Shown here one piece after another: positions 40,209 through 49,134 of a stretch of DNA of 64,000 nucleotides (position 1 is its first letter; each line of letters begins with the position of its first letter). This DNA is from Mycobacterium sp. URHB0044 (GTDB taxonomy: Bacteria > Actinomycetota > Actinomycetes > Mycobacteriales > Mycobacteriaceae), in contig NZ_JIAW01000013.1 in the NCBI RefSeq assembly GCF_000620625.1, positions 124,001 to 188,000 of the forward strand, in the 5' to 3' direction. The notes below the pieces were generated by a model. It was not told where the DNA came from. It searched no databases and saw only the letters and a program-made list of their open reading frames with translations. Position numbers and translations under genes: made by a program.

Positions 40209-41336
40209 ATGCTGACGCCGCACGACGAACTGCTCTGCCACCAACTGCCCACCACGTTCGACCACGTCGAACAGAGCGACCTGCGGTGGACCGAGCGCAT
40301 CGTGATGTACGGGTTCGACCGCTCGGGTGACATCAACGTCATGACCGGAATGGCGCGCTTTCCCAACCGCAACGTCACCGACGCCTACGCGATGGTGACC
40401 AGGCGCGGCGGGCAGACCAAGGTGGTGCGGATGTCCACCGAACTCAACCCTGAGTCCGGTCCGCTGGGCTCCTACACCGTCGGGCCCTTCACCTACAGCG
40501 TCGAGGAGCCGCTGCGCACGGTGCGCGCGGTGCTCGCGCCCAACGAACAGGGCCTGAGCCTGGATCTCCGCCTGCGCGGCCAGTTTCCGACCTACGAGCA
40601 GACGCCCGCCTTCCATCGCAGCCGCGGCCGGGTCAGTGAGGATGCGCGCCGGTTCTACCAGAACGGCGACCTCGAGGGCTGGATCGAAATCGACGGCGAG
40701 CGCATCGAGATCGACACGGAGCGTTGGTGGTTCGGCCGCGACCACTCCTGGGGCATCCGCAACGGCCCCGGCGGCGGCAGCCTGTCCGAGGGCGCCAACC
40801 TGCAACCGCAGGAGATCCCCGAGGGGACGTTGTACTACATGGGCATCTTCGAGTTCGACGACGAACTGGTGCACTTCGCGCAGCGCGAGACCAGCACGGG
40901 GGAGCGCTGGCAGTTCGAAGGCGAGGTGCTCTACCCGTTGGCGACCGGCCGCGACGCCGGCACCATCATCGACGTCGAACACGACCTGAAGTTCCGCGAC
41001 GACCTTCGCGTGGTCAGCGGCGGCACCTTCACCGTGCACCGCGGCGACCGGACCACCAGCACCATCGACGTGACCCCGCTGTGCGACTTCTGGCCCGGCC
41101 TGGCCGGCTACATGGAGGTCAACGGCTACGCCTCCGGGCATTGGCGCGGAAGGGATTTCATCGACGGGTTCACCGTCGACCCGGACGACCTCGACGCCAT
41201 CCGACCGGTCAGCTTCCTGTCCGAGACGCTGTGCGAAGTGACGATGCAGGGTCCGACCGGACCCAAGACCGGTCACGGGCTGGTGGAGATGGTGTTCGTC
41301 GGGGCCTACCCCCGCTACGGCTACACGGGCTGGTGA
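40209..41336 (+). CDS. Conserved hypothetical protein, possibly CrtC/AttH-like beta fold
   Basis: 375 residues, ATG 40209 behind GGAAGGA. No signal peptide or membrane helix. Beta-rich with many aromatic residues; the segment 'WWFGRDHSWGIRNGPGG' resembles the RDxSWG signature seen in lipocalin-like CrtC/AttH-type proteins, but I cannot confirm this. Ends 'GAYPRYGYTGW' just 1 bp before the kinase-like gene, with which it surely shares a transcript under TetR control. Function unknown; steroid, terpenoid or lipid handling would fit the company it keeps. Confidence 0.7.
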   Translation: MLTPHDELLCHQLPTTFDHVEQSDLRWTERIVMYGFDRSGDINVMTGMARFPNRNVTDAYAMVTRRGGQTKVVRMSTELNPESGPLGSYTVGPFTYSVEEPLRTVRAVLAPNEQGLSLDLRLRGQFPTYEQTPAFHRSRGRVSEDARRFYQNGDLEGWIEIDGERIEIDTERWWFGRDHSWGIRNGPGGGSLSEGANLQPQEIPEGTLYYMGIFEFDDELVHFAQRETSTGERWQFEGEVLYPLATGRDAGTIIDVEHDLKFRDDLRVVSGGTFTVHRGDRTTSTIDVTPLCDFWPGLAGYMEVNGYASGHWRGRDFIDGFTVDPDDLDAIRPVSFLSETLCEVTMQGPTGPKTGHGLVEMVFVGAYPRYGYTGW

Positions 41337-41337
41337 C

Positions 41338-42375
41338 GTGACGGGTTTGACACCGGCCCGCCTGGCCGCCGACCAGCTGCCCGCCGCGCTCGAAACCATG
41401 GTCCGCGACCGTCTTCCGGATGCCTCCAGGGCGGAAATCGCCAACTGGACGCCGTCCCCGGGTGGGTTCTCGACGGAGACGTTCCTGTTCGACGTCGTCG
41501 GTCTCGACGGCGGCGGGTCGGCGGGCCTGGTGTTCCGCAGACCGCCGGAGTACCAGATCCTGCCGGACTACGACCTGCGCAGGCAGTACCTCGTCATGCA
41601 ACGGCTCGCGTCGTCACCGATCCCGGTGCCGACGGTGCGGTGGATCGACGCGTCGGCCGATGCGCTGGGCACCCCGTACCTGGTGATGGACCGCATCGAC
41701 GACGTCGTCGGAGTCAGCGACGTTCCGCCCTACCACCAGGCCGGGCTGTTCGCCGAAACCGACGACACCGGTAGGGCGACGCTGTGGAACGGCTGCGTCG
41801 ACCTGATCGCCGCCGTGCACCGGCTGGACGTGGCGGACTACCGGCTCGGCTTCCTCGCGCTGCCGTCCAACGGATCGCAAGCGCTGGCCGACTTCCTGCG
41901 GTACGCCATCGGCTGGGCGTACGGCGACAAGCCAATCCACCCGACGTTCCTGCGCGCGCTCGACTGGCTGGACGGGCACGCGTACGTGCCGGACCGGATC
42001 GGGCTGTGCTGGGGCGACAGCCGGATGTCGAACGTGTTGTACGGCCGGGACCTGGCGCCGGTCGCGGCGTTGGATTGGGAGATCGCCTATCTCGGTGATC
42101 AGGCCGCCGACATCGCGTGGCTGCTGATGACCGACTGGGTGAGTAGTCCGCTGCCCGACAACGCAGCCGCAGCGGGCACCCCGAGCCGCGACGAGACGAT
42201 CGATCGGTACGAGAACGCGGTCGGCCATCCGATCGGCAACATCGGGTTCGGCGACGTCACGGCGCCACTGCTGCTCGCGGTCGCGCTGATCCGGCTCAAC
42301 CGCATGTTCGCGATCCCCGGCGTCGACCTCGCCGACATCTGCGCGCGACGGATCGAGTTCGTACTGGGCAGCTGA
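41338..42375 (+). CDS. Aminoglycoside phosphotransferase (APH)-fold kinase-like protein
   Basis: 345 residues, GTG 41338, one base after the preceding stop. Choline/aminoglycoside kinase fold: 'SPGGFSTETFLFDV' (nucleotide loop), 'VFRRPPEYQILPDYDL', catalytic loop 'LCWGDSRMSNVLY' (D and N; the usual HGD is WGD here) and metal motif 'ALDWEIAYLGD'. This branch is often encoded beside acyl-CoA dehydrogenases or lipid genes in actinobacteria. Antibiotic resistance is not implied. Substrate unknown. Confidence 0.82.
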   Translation: MTGLTPARLAADQLPAALETMVRDRLPDASRAEIANWTPSPGGFSTETFLFDVVGLDGGGSAGLVFRRPPEYQILPDYDLRRQYLVMQRLASSPIPVPTVRWIDASADALGTPYLVMDRIDDVVGVSDVPPYHQAGLFAETDDTGRATLWNGCVDLIAAVHRLDVADYRLGFLALPSNGSQALADFLRYAIGWAYGDKPIHPTFLRALDWLDGHAYVPDRIGLCWGDSRMSNVLYGRDLAPVAALDWEIAYLGDQAADIAWLLMTDWVSSPLPDNAAAAGTPSRDETIDRYENAVGHPIGNIGFGDVTAPLLLAVALIRLNRMFAIPGVDLADICARRIEFVLGS

Positions 42376-42422
42376 CCCAAGCCACAGCAGTGGCGCGAAC
42401 TGGCTGGACTAGATTGCCTTCG

Positions 42423-43796
42423 GTGTCCAGACCTGAGAACCCTGCACGGTTCCCGCGCGGGATGGCACTGCTGGTGGCAGGCGCGTTCTTCATGGAGATC
42501 CTCGACGCCACCATCATCACGCCGGCCATCCCCCTGATCGCCTCGTCGTTCGGCGTCGACGCCGTCGACGTGAACGTGGCCATCTCCGCCTACCTCGTCA
42601 CCGTCGCGGTGCTCATCCCGGCGAGCGGCTGGATGGCCGACCGGTTCGGCATCCGCCAGGTGTTCCTCGCGGCCATCGTGGTGTTCACCCTCGCGTCGGT
42701 CGGCTGCGCGCTGAGCACGTCGCTGCCCATGTTGGTGGGGATGCGGGTGGCCCAGGGCATCGGCGGGGCGATGATGGTGCCCGTCGGGCGGCTGGCGGTG
42801 CTGCGCTACAGCGCCAAATCGGACCTGGTCCGGGCGATCGCGCTGCTGACGTGGCCCGCGTTGGCGGCACCCGTGCTCGCGCCGGTGCTCGGCGGGGCGA
42901 TCGCAACCCTTGGCAGCTGGCGGTGGATCTTCGTGGTCAACATCCCTCTCGGCATCATTGGGTTTCTGTTGGCACTCAAGCTGATTCGTGGTGCGCCGGC
43001 CCCGGCCACCAGATCACTGGACTGGCCCGGCATGGTGCTGCTGGGCGGCGGTATCGCCGCGGCCCTGCTTGCGCTGGAGAACGTCAGGGTCAGCGGCACT
43101 CACTGGTCCCTCGTTGCCGCCTGTGCGGCGGGTTCGGTGGTGCTGCTGAGCGTCGCCCTGTGGCATCTGCTGCGCTCGCGGGCCCCGCTGGTGGCGTTGC
43201 GGGTGCTGCGGGTGCGCACGCTGCGGATCACGGTCTCGGCGGGATCGCTGTACCGGATGGTGATCACCGCGGTGCCGTTCCTCTTACCGCTGCAGTTCCA
43301 GCTGGAGTTCGGCTGGACGCCGTTCGAAGCCGGGTTGATGGTGGCCGCGCTGTTCGCCGGCAATCTCACCATCAAACCGGCGACCACTCCGTTGATGCGA
43401 CGGTTCGGCATCCGCACCGTCCTCCTGGTCAACGGCGTGGCCTCCGTCGGTTGTTTCGCACTACTGGCCGCACTGAAGCCGGGGCTCCCGGTCGCGGTCA
43501 TCGCCGCCGTGCTGTATCTCAGCGGCGCGCTGCGCTCGATCGGGTTCACCGCCTACAACAGCCTGGCGTTCTCCGATGTCGACGGCGACGAGCTCACGCA
43601 CGCCAACACGCTGAACGCCTCGGTGCAGGAGCTGGCCGCCGGGCTCGGCATCGCGGTGGCGGCGCTGCTGCTGAGTCAGCTGACGTCCTACCCGGCCACG
43701 TTCCTAGTCCTCGGTGGGCTGATGGCGGTCACGCTGATCGAATCGCTGCGGCTCCCGGGAGATGCGGGCGCGCACGTCAGCGGGGCCCGTACTTAG
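42423..43796 (+). CDS. MFS exporter of the DHA2 (EmrB/QacA) type, 14 helices
   Basis: 457 residues from GTG 42423; a longer frame exists and no clear ribosome site helps. Helix 1 motif 'FFMEILDATIITPAIPLI', motif A 'GWMADRFGIRQVFLAAI', and motif C-like 'PALAAPVLAPVLGGAI' place it with drug:proton antiporters. About 14 hydrophobic segments are visible. Starts 47 bases after the kinase-like gene on the same strand and so may be the last gene of the TetR-controlled unit. Stops just before the cysD promoter. Confidence 0.85.
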   Translation: MSRPENPARFPRGMALLVAGAFFMEILDATIITPAIPLIASSFGVDAVDVNVAISAYLVTVAVLIPASGWMADRFGIRQVFLAAIVVFTLASVGCALSTSLPMLVGMRVAQGIGGAMMVPVGRLAVLRYSAKSDLVRAIALLTWPALAAPVLAPVLGGAIATLGSWRWIFVVNIPLGIIGFLLALKLIRGAPAPATRSLDWPGMVLLGGGIAAALLALENVRVSGTHWSLVAACAAGSVVLLSVALWHLLRSRAPLVALRVLRVRTLRITVSAGSLYRMVITAVPFLLPLQFQLEFGWTPFEAGLMVAALFAGNLTIKPATTPLMRRFGIRTVLLVNGVASVGCFALLAALKPGLPVAVIAAVLYLSGALRSIGFTAYNSLAFSDVDGDELTHANTLNASVQELAAGLGIAVAALLLSQLTSYPATFLVLGGLMAVTLIESLRLPGDAGAHVSGART

Positions 43797-43804
43797 CTGC
43801 GTCA

Positions 43805-43834
43805 TTGACACGGCGCGGGCGCGCCGGTTACATT
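43805..43834 (+). promoter_or_regulatory. Putative housekeeping promoter of the cysD operon
   Basis: -35 ttgaca at 43805-43810 and -10 tacatt at 43829-43834 with an 18-base spacer, giving a start near 43841 and a leader of about 45 bases before the cysD GTG at 43886. The leader repeats tggtta at 43838 and 43855, which could be part of a binding site. Confidence 0.55.
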
Positions 43835-43885
43835 CCTGGTTATGCTTGCAATTCTGGTTAACTCTACCAACTTAATGGTGAAGCA

Positions 43886-44815
43886 GTGACTGCGGTCGCG
43901 GACGTCGATCCGCAGTCGGCGCGTTACGAGCTGAGCCACCTGCGGGCGCTGGAGGCCGAGGCCATCCACATCATCCGCGAGGTCGCCGCGGAGTTCGAGA
44001 AGCCCGTGCTGCTGTTCTCCGGCGGCAAGGACTCGATCGTCATGTTGCACCTGGCGCTCAAGGCATTTCGGCCCGGCCGGTTGCCGTTCCCGGTGATGCA
44101 CGTGGACACCGGGCACAATTTCGACGAGGTGCTGCAGGTCCGCGACGAGCTCGTCGCCGAGTCCGGGGTGCGCCTCGTCGTCGCCAAGGTGCAGGACGAC
44201 ATCGACGCGGGCCGGGTCGTCGAGACCATCCCGTCGCGCAACCCCATGCAGACCTTCACGCTGTTGCGGGCCATCCGCGAGAACAAGTTCGACGCTGCCT
44301 TCGGTGGTGCCCGCCGCGACGAGGAGAAGGCCCGCGCCAAGGAGCGCGTGTTCAGCTTCCGCGACGAGTTCGGCCAGTGGGATCCCAAGGCGCAGCGGCC
44401 CGAACTGTGGAACCTCTACAACGGGCGGCATCACAAGGGTGAGCACATCCGCGCGTTCCCGATTTCCAACTGGACCGAATTCGACATCTGGTCCTACATC
44501 GGTGCCGAGAAGATCAAGCTGCCGTCGATCTACTACGCGCACCCGCGCCAAGTCTTCGAGCGCGACGGCATGCTGCTGGCCGTGCATAAGTACCTGCAGC
44601 CGCGCAAGGACGAGAAGGTGATCGAGAAGGTCGTGCGCTTCCGCACCGTCGGCGACGTCACCTGCACGGGATGTGTGGAGTCGAACGCCGCCACGGTGTC
44701 CGAGGTGATCGCCGAGACCGCCGTGTCCCGCCTGACCGAGCGCGGGGCGACCCGTGCCGATGACCGGATCTCCGAGGCCGGCATGGAAGACCGCAAGCGA
44801 GAGGGCTACTTCTGA
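43886..44815 (+). CDS. cysD: Sulfate adenylyltransferase subunit 2 (CysD)
   Basis: 309 residues, GTG at 43886. ATP-PPi synthase PP-loop 'LFSGGKDSIVMLH' (residues 45-50), 'MHVDTGHNFDEV', 'GGARRDEEKARAKER' and 'CTGCVESNA' are the family marks. Makes APS from sulfate and ATP together with the GTPase subunit encoded next; the ATG of cysN starts on the last base of its stop. First gene of the sulfate-activation operon. Matches Rv1285. Confidence 0.96.
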   Translation: MTAVADVDPQSARYELSHLRALEAEAIHIIREVAAEFEKPVLLFSGGKDSIVMLHLALKAFRPGRLPFPVMHVDTGHNFDEVLQVRDELVAESGVRLVVAKVQDDIDAGRVVETIPSRNPMQTFTLLRAIRENKFDAAFGGARRDEEKARAKERVFSFRDEFGQWDPKAQRPELWNLYNGRHHKGEHIRAFPISNWTEFDIWSYIGAEKIKLPSIYYAHPRQVFERDGMLLAVHKYLQPRKDEKVIEKVVRFRTVGDVTCTGCVESNAATVSEVIAETAVSRLTERGATRADDRISEAGMEDRKREGYF

Positions 44816-46665
44816 TGGCTACGTTGCTACGACTGGCGACTGCCGGCTCCGTCGACGACGGCAAGTCAACGCTGATCGGTCGGCTGCTGTTCGACTCCAA
44901 GGCGGTCATGGAGGACCAGCTGGCCTCTGTGGAGCGCACCTCGAAGGAACGCGGAAACGACTACACCGACCTGGCTCTGGTGACCGACGGCCTGCGCGCC
45001 GAGCGGGAACAGGGCATCACGATCGACGTCGCCTACCGCTACTTCGCAACGCCCAAGCGGAAGTTCATCATCGCCGACACTCCGGGGCACACGCAGTACA
45101 CCCGGAACATGGTGACGGGAACGTCGACGGCGCAGCTGGCGATCGTCCTCGTCGACGCCAGGCACGGACTGCTCGAACAGTCCCGGCGGCATGCCTTCCT
45201 GGCGTCGCTGCTCGGCATCCGGCACATCGTGTTGGCCGTCAACAAGATGGACCTCGTCGACTGGGATCAGGAGCGGTTCGAGAAGATCCGCGACGACTTC
45301 CACGAGTTCGCCGCGCGCCTGGACGTGCACGACGTGACGTCCATCCCGCTGTCGGCGCTCAACGGCGACAACGTGGTGACCAAGTCGGAGCGCACCCCGT
45401 GGTACGAGGGCCCGGCCTTGCTGAGTCACCTCGAAGAGGTCTACATCGCCGGCGACCGCAACCTTGTCGACGTGCGGTTCCCCGTGCAGTACGTCATCCG
45501 GCCGCAGACCCGCGAGCACGCCGACCACCGCAGTTACGCCGGCACGGTGGCCAGCGGCGTCATGCGTCCCGGTGACGAGGTCGCGATCCTGCCGGCGGGC
45601 AAGACCAGTCGCATCACCACGATCGAAGGCCCGAATGGGCCCGTCGCCGAGGCCTTTCCGCCGATGGCGGTGTCGATCAGCCTGGCCGACGACATCGACA
45701 TCTCGCGCGGCGACATGATCACGCGGGTCAACAATCAGCCGCACGCCACGCAGGAGTTCGACGCGATGGTGTGCTGGATGGCCGACGACGCGGCGCTGGA
45801 GCCCGGCCGCGACTACGTCATCAAGCAGACCACCAGGACCACCCGCGTCAAGGTGACCGGGCTTGACTACCGGCTCGACGTCAACACGCTGCACCGCGAC
45901 AAGGGCGCTACGGCGTTGAAGCTCAACGAACTCGGTCGCGTGACCCTGCGCTCGCAGGTGCCGCTGTTGCTCGACGAGTACTCCCGCAATTCGGCAACGG
46001 GCTCGTTCATCCTGATCGACCCCGACACCAACGGCACCGTCGCCGCGGGCATGGTCCGCGACACGTCACCCGCCGCGACCCGGGCCGCCACCCCGAACGC
46101 CGTGCGGCACAAGAATCTCGTCACGGCCGAGGACCGGCTGTCACGGGGAAGCACGGTGTGGTTCACCGGGCTGTCCGGCTCGGGCAAGTCGTCGGTGGCG
46201 ATGCTCGTCGAGCAGAAGCTGCTCGAAAGTGGGCGTCCGGCATACGTTCTCGACGGTGACAACCTGCGGCACGGGCTGAACGCCGACCTGGGCTTTTCGA
46301 TGGCCGACCGCGCCGAGAACCTGCGCCGGCTGGCCCACGTCGCGACCCTGCTCGCCGATTCCGGTCAGATCGTGCTCGTCCCGGCGATCAGCCCGCTCGA
46401 GGAGCATCGGGAGCTGGCCCGGCGGGTGCACGCCGATCAGGGTTACGACTTCTTCGAGGTGTTCTGCGATACGCCGCTGGAGGATTGCGAGCGTCGAGAT
46501 CCCAAGGGGCTCTACGCCAAGGCGAGGGCGGGCGAGATCACCCACTTCACCGGTATCGACAGTCCGTATCAGCGGCCGAAGAACCCCGATCTGCGGCTCA
46601 CCCCGGATCAATCGGTGGAGGATCTAGCCCAGCAGGTCATCGACATGATCAGTGCGCCGCGGTGA
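44815..46665 (+). CDS. cysN: Bifunctional sulfate adenylyltransferase GTPase / APS kinase (CysN-CysC fusion)
   Basis: 616 residues. N-terminal EF-Tu-like GTPase: 'GSVDDGKST' (11-19), 'DTPGHTQYTRNM', 'NKMD', then two beta-barrels. From about residue 430 an APS kinase domain: 'FTGLSGSGKSSVA', 'DGDNLRHGLNADLGFS', 'FFEVFCDTPLEDCE', 'GLYAKARAGEI'. It drives APS formation by GTP hydrolysis and then phosphorylates APS to PAPS. Fusion is normal for mycobacteria (Rv1286). Overlaps cysQ by GTGA. Confidence 0.96.
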   Translation: MATLLRLATAGSVDDGKSTLIGRLLFDSKAVMEDQLASVERTSKERGNDYTDLALVTDGLRAEREQGITIDVAYRYFATPKRKFIIADTPGHTQYTRNMVTGTSTAQLAIVLVDARHGLLEQSRRHAFLASLLGIRHIVLAVNKMDLVDWDQERFEKIRDDFHEFAARLDVHDVTSIPLSALNGDNVVTKSERTPWYEGPALLSHLEEVYIAGDRNLVDVRFPVQYVIRPQTREHADHRSYAGTVASGVMRPGDEVAILPAGKTSRITTIEGPNGPVAEAFPPMAVSISLADDIDISRGDMITRVNNQPHATQEFDAMVCWMADDAALEPGRDYVIKQTTRTTRVKVTGLDYRLDVNTLHRDKGATALKLNELGRVTLRSQVPLLLDEYSRNSATGSFILIDPDTNGTVAAGMVRDTSPAATRAATPNAVRHKNLVTAEDRLSRGSTVWFTGLSGSGKSSVAMLVEQKLLESGRPAYVLDGDNLRHGLNADLGFSMADRAENLRRLAHVATLLADSGQIVLVPAISPLEEHRELARRVHADQGYDFFEVFCDTPLEDCERRDPKGLYAKARAGEITHFTGIDSPYQRPKNPDLRLTPDQSVEDLAQQVIDMISAPR

Positions 46666-47423
46666 CCGGGCAGGAGAGCACCGATCATCAGCTCGCCGCC
46701 CAGCTGGCCACCGAGGCCGGTGCACTGCTGCTCGCGGTCCGTGCGGAGCTCGCCGACGCTACCGGTGCCGAGCGGAAGGCCGCCGGGGACAAGCGTTCTC
46801 ATGAGTACCTGATGGATGCGCTGGCCGAGCACCGCCCCGATGACGCGGTGCTGTCCGAGGAGGCGTCGGCGGAGGACAAGGCCAACTCCACGCGACTGAG
46901 CGCCGAGCGGGTGTGGATCGTCGACCCGCTTGACGGCACCCGGGAATTCTCCGAGCTCGGCCGCGAGGACTGGGCGGTGCACGTGGGGTTGTGGCAGTCG
47001 GGCGAGCTGATCGCCGGGGCCGTCGCGCTGCCCGCGCAGGGCGTCACGCTGGCCACCCCGGACGTCGCCGCCCCGGCCGCTGCGCCGGCCAAGCCGCGCA
47101 TCGTGGTCTCGCGGACCCGGCCGCCCGCCGTGGCGCTCGCGGTGCGCGACGCCCTTGACGGCGTGCTGGTCGAAATGGGTTCGGCGGGAGCCAAAGTCGC
47201 CTCCGTCGTGCAAGGGTTGGCCGACGTGTACGTGCATGCGGGCGGACAGTACGAATGGGACTCCGCGGCGCCGGTCGCGGTGGCCCGTGCTGCTGGCCTG
47301 CACACGTCGCGCATCGACGGCTCGCCGCTGGTCTACAACCGGGCCGACCCGCTGCTGCCGGACCTCGTCGTGTGCCGGCCCGAACTGGCCGACGCGGTGT
47401 TGGCCGTCACCACGGCGCACTGA
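46662..47423 (+). CDS. cysQ: CysQ-like 3'-phosphoadenosine 5'-phosphate phosphatase
   Basis: 253 residues from GTG 46662 in the GTGA overlap with cysNC, preferred over a longer frame. Inositol-phosphatase-family metal site: 'DKRSHEYLMDAL', 'LSEEASAED', 'WIVDPLDGTREFSE' and 'YEWDSAAPVAVARAAG'. Removes the 3' phosphate of PAP/PAPS, balancing the pool. In M. tuberculosis cysQ (Rv2131c) is elsewhere, so having it inside the cysDN operon is a difference. Confidence 0.9.
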   Translation: MTGQESTDHQLAAQLATEAGALLLAVRAELADATGAERKAAGDKRSHEYLMDALAEHRPDDAVLSEEASAEDKANSTRLSAERVWIVDPLDGTREFSELGREDWAVHVGLWQSGELIAGAVALPAQGVTLATPDVAAPAAAPAKPRIVVSRTRPPAVALAVRDALDGVLVEMGSAGAKVASVVQGLADVYVHAGGQYEWDSAAPVAVARAAGLHTSRIDGSPLVYNRADPLLPDLVVCRPELADAVLAVTTAH

Positions 47424-47440
47424 CGGCCTGGAACGCTCGG

Positions 47441-48403
47441 CTAGCCGGCGAGGCGTTCACGAAATGTGTTGCGGTAGCTCTGCGGCGCCACCCCGGTGAG
47501 TCGGCGGAACTGTTCGCGGAAGTTCGCCGACGACGTGAACCCGACCTCCCTGCCGATTCGCTCCACCCCGTATGAGGTGCCTTCGAGCAGTTCCTGCGCG
47601 TGGCGGATCCGCACGCCGGCGACCCACTGCATCGGAGTCTGCCCGGTTTCGGCCTGAAACCGGCGATTGATCGTGCGGATGCTCATCGCGGCACGCTGGG
47701 CGATGTCGGTCAGCGTCAACTCGCGGTGCGCATTCAGCTCGATCCATGCGAGCAGGTCGTCCAGCTCGGTTCTTTCCCCGAGGTGCTTGGCGGGCAACTG
47801 GTTTCGCACGATGAACTGTGCCTGACCGCCGCTGCGGTGCAGGGGAGCGACGGCGAGCCGGGCCGCCGCGGCTGCCGCTGCGGCGCCGTGGTCGCGTTGC
47901 ACCATGTGCAGGCACAGATCCAGCCCGGCCGAGGCGCCCGCGGACGTCAAGATCTGCCCCTCGTCGACGTAGAGCACATCGGGATGAAGGTTGACGGCGG
48001 GATACGTCGCGCGGAACAGGTCCGCGGCGATCCAGTGCGTGGTGGCGCGCCTGCCGTCGAGCAGTCCGGCGGCGGCGAGGGTGAACGCGCCCGAGCAGAT
48101 CGATGCGATGCGGGTGCCTGCCGCGAATGCCGACCGCAGGGCGTGGATGACCCGCTCCGGGACGTCGACGGTGACGTCGTTGCAGCCGGGAACGATGATC
48201 GTGTCCGCCTCGGCCAGCGCCTCCAGTCCGTGGTCGGTGCCGATGCGCAGCGGACCCGCCGTGACGATCGGCTCGCTGCCGCACACCACGACGTCATATC
48301 CGTTGGTGCCGTCGGCAAGCGGGACGCGTCCGAACACCGCGACGGCGGTGGTGAGGTCGAAGGCGATGACGTCGGGCAGCGCCAGGACGGCCACGGTGTG
48401 CAT
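47441..48403 (-). CDS. GlxA-type AraC-family regulator (DJ-1/PfpI-like domain plus HTH)
   Basis: 320 residues from ATG 48403. N-terminal DJ-1/PfpI domain with nucleophile-elbow-like 'IASICSGAFTLAAAG' and 'TTHWIAADLFRATYP'. C-terminal AraC double HTH: 'LTLTDIAQRAAMSIRTIN' and 'IGREVGFTSSANFREQF'. These are usually activators sensing small molecules. Convergent with cysQ and divergent (124 bp) from the isochorismatase gene, which is its likely target. Confidence 0.88.
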   Translation of the reverse strand: MHTVAVLALPDVIAFDLTTAVAVFGRVPLADGTNGYDVVVCGSEPIVTAGPLRIGTDHGLEALAEADTIIVPGCNDVTVDVPERVIHALRSAFAAGTRIASICSGAFTLAAAGLLDGRRATTHWIAADLFRATYPAVNLHPDVLYVDEGQILTSAGASAGLDLCLHMVQRDHGAAAAAAAARLAVAPLHRSGGQAQFIVRNQLPAKHLGERTELDDLLAWIELNAHRELTLTDIAQRAAMSIRTINRRFQAETGQTPMQWVAGVRIRHAQELLEGTSYGVERIGREVGFTSSANFREQFRRLTGVAPQSYRNTFRERLAG

Positions 48404-48527
48404 GGCCGAACCGTACCAGCGGCGATGGCTAGATCTCCACATGCTCCGGGATATTGCCACCGAAGCCGCGATTGGCGGTGGTGATGCGGCTCGTCGTCGG
48501 CGTCCGTCGACGCACTAGCCTGACTCC

Positions 48528-49124
48528 ATGACCAATCCCACCCTGCGCGCCCTTGCCGAACTCCCGCTCGAGCCCGCAGGTCTCGCCGAGTCGACGTTGA
48601 TCCTGATCGACTGCCAGAAGACGTACACCACCGGTGTCATGGCACTCGACGGCGTACAGGCCGCCCTCGACGAGGCGGCCGCGCTGCTGGACCGCGCCAG
48701 GTCGGCAGGTATCCCGGTGATCCACATCCAGCACTCCGACGGCCCCGGTTCGCTGTATGACATCGACGGTGAGAGCGGTGCCATCGTCGAGCAGGTGGCG
48801 CCGCGCGACGGTGAAACCGTGGTGATCAAGCAGTACCCGAACTCGTTCGTGCAGACGGATCTCGACTCATGCCTGAAGACGGTTGGCGCATCGAATCTCG
48901 TGCTCGCCGGGTTCATGACGCACATGTGCGTCAACTCCACCGCACGTGGCGCGTTCAACCTCGGCTACGCGCCCACCGTGGTGGCGGCCGCGACCGCTAC
49001 GCGCGCGCTGCCGGGCGTCACGGGGGAGACGGTGCCTGCCGCGGCGATCCAGTCGGCGAGCCTGGCGGGCATGGCCGACCTGTTCGCCGTCGTCGTACCC
49101 GGCACGTCGGGCATCCCGGACTGA
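48528..49124 (+). CDS. Isochorismatase-family cysteine hydrolase
   Basis: 198 residues, ATG 48528. Catalytic triad D28 ('LILIDCQKTY'), K101 ('VIKQYPNSF') and C134 ('FMTHMCVNSTARGA') with the family cis-peptide site before Cys. Related to nicotinamidase-like and amide-cleaving members rather than the siderophore enzyme. Paired divergently with the GlxA-type regulator; the following PPOX gene starts 10 bases on. Substrate unknown. Confidence 0.88.
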   Translation: MTNPTLRALAELPLEPAGLAESTLILIDCQKTYTTGVMALDGVQAALDEAAALLDRARSAGIPVIHIQHSDGPGSLYDIDGESGAIVEQVAPRDGETVVIKQYPNSFVQTDLDSCLKTVGASNLVLAGFMTHMCVNSTARGAFNLGYAPTVVAAATATRALPGVTGETVPAAAIQSASLAGMADLFAVVVPGTSGIPD

Positions 49125-49134
49125 GAATGGTCGG

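Noticed and set aside
41338..42375. Aminoglycoside resistance gene
   Set aside because: Only the kinase fold is shared; the HGD motif is altered and the genomic setting suggests metabolism, so resistance is not supported.
29282..43796. Integrative element or genomic island with mobility genes
   Set aside because: No integrase, transposase, tRNA edge or flanking direct repeats were seen, and base composition looks like the surroundings.
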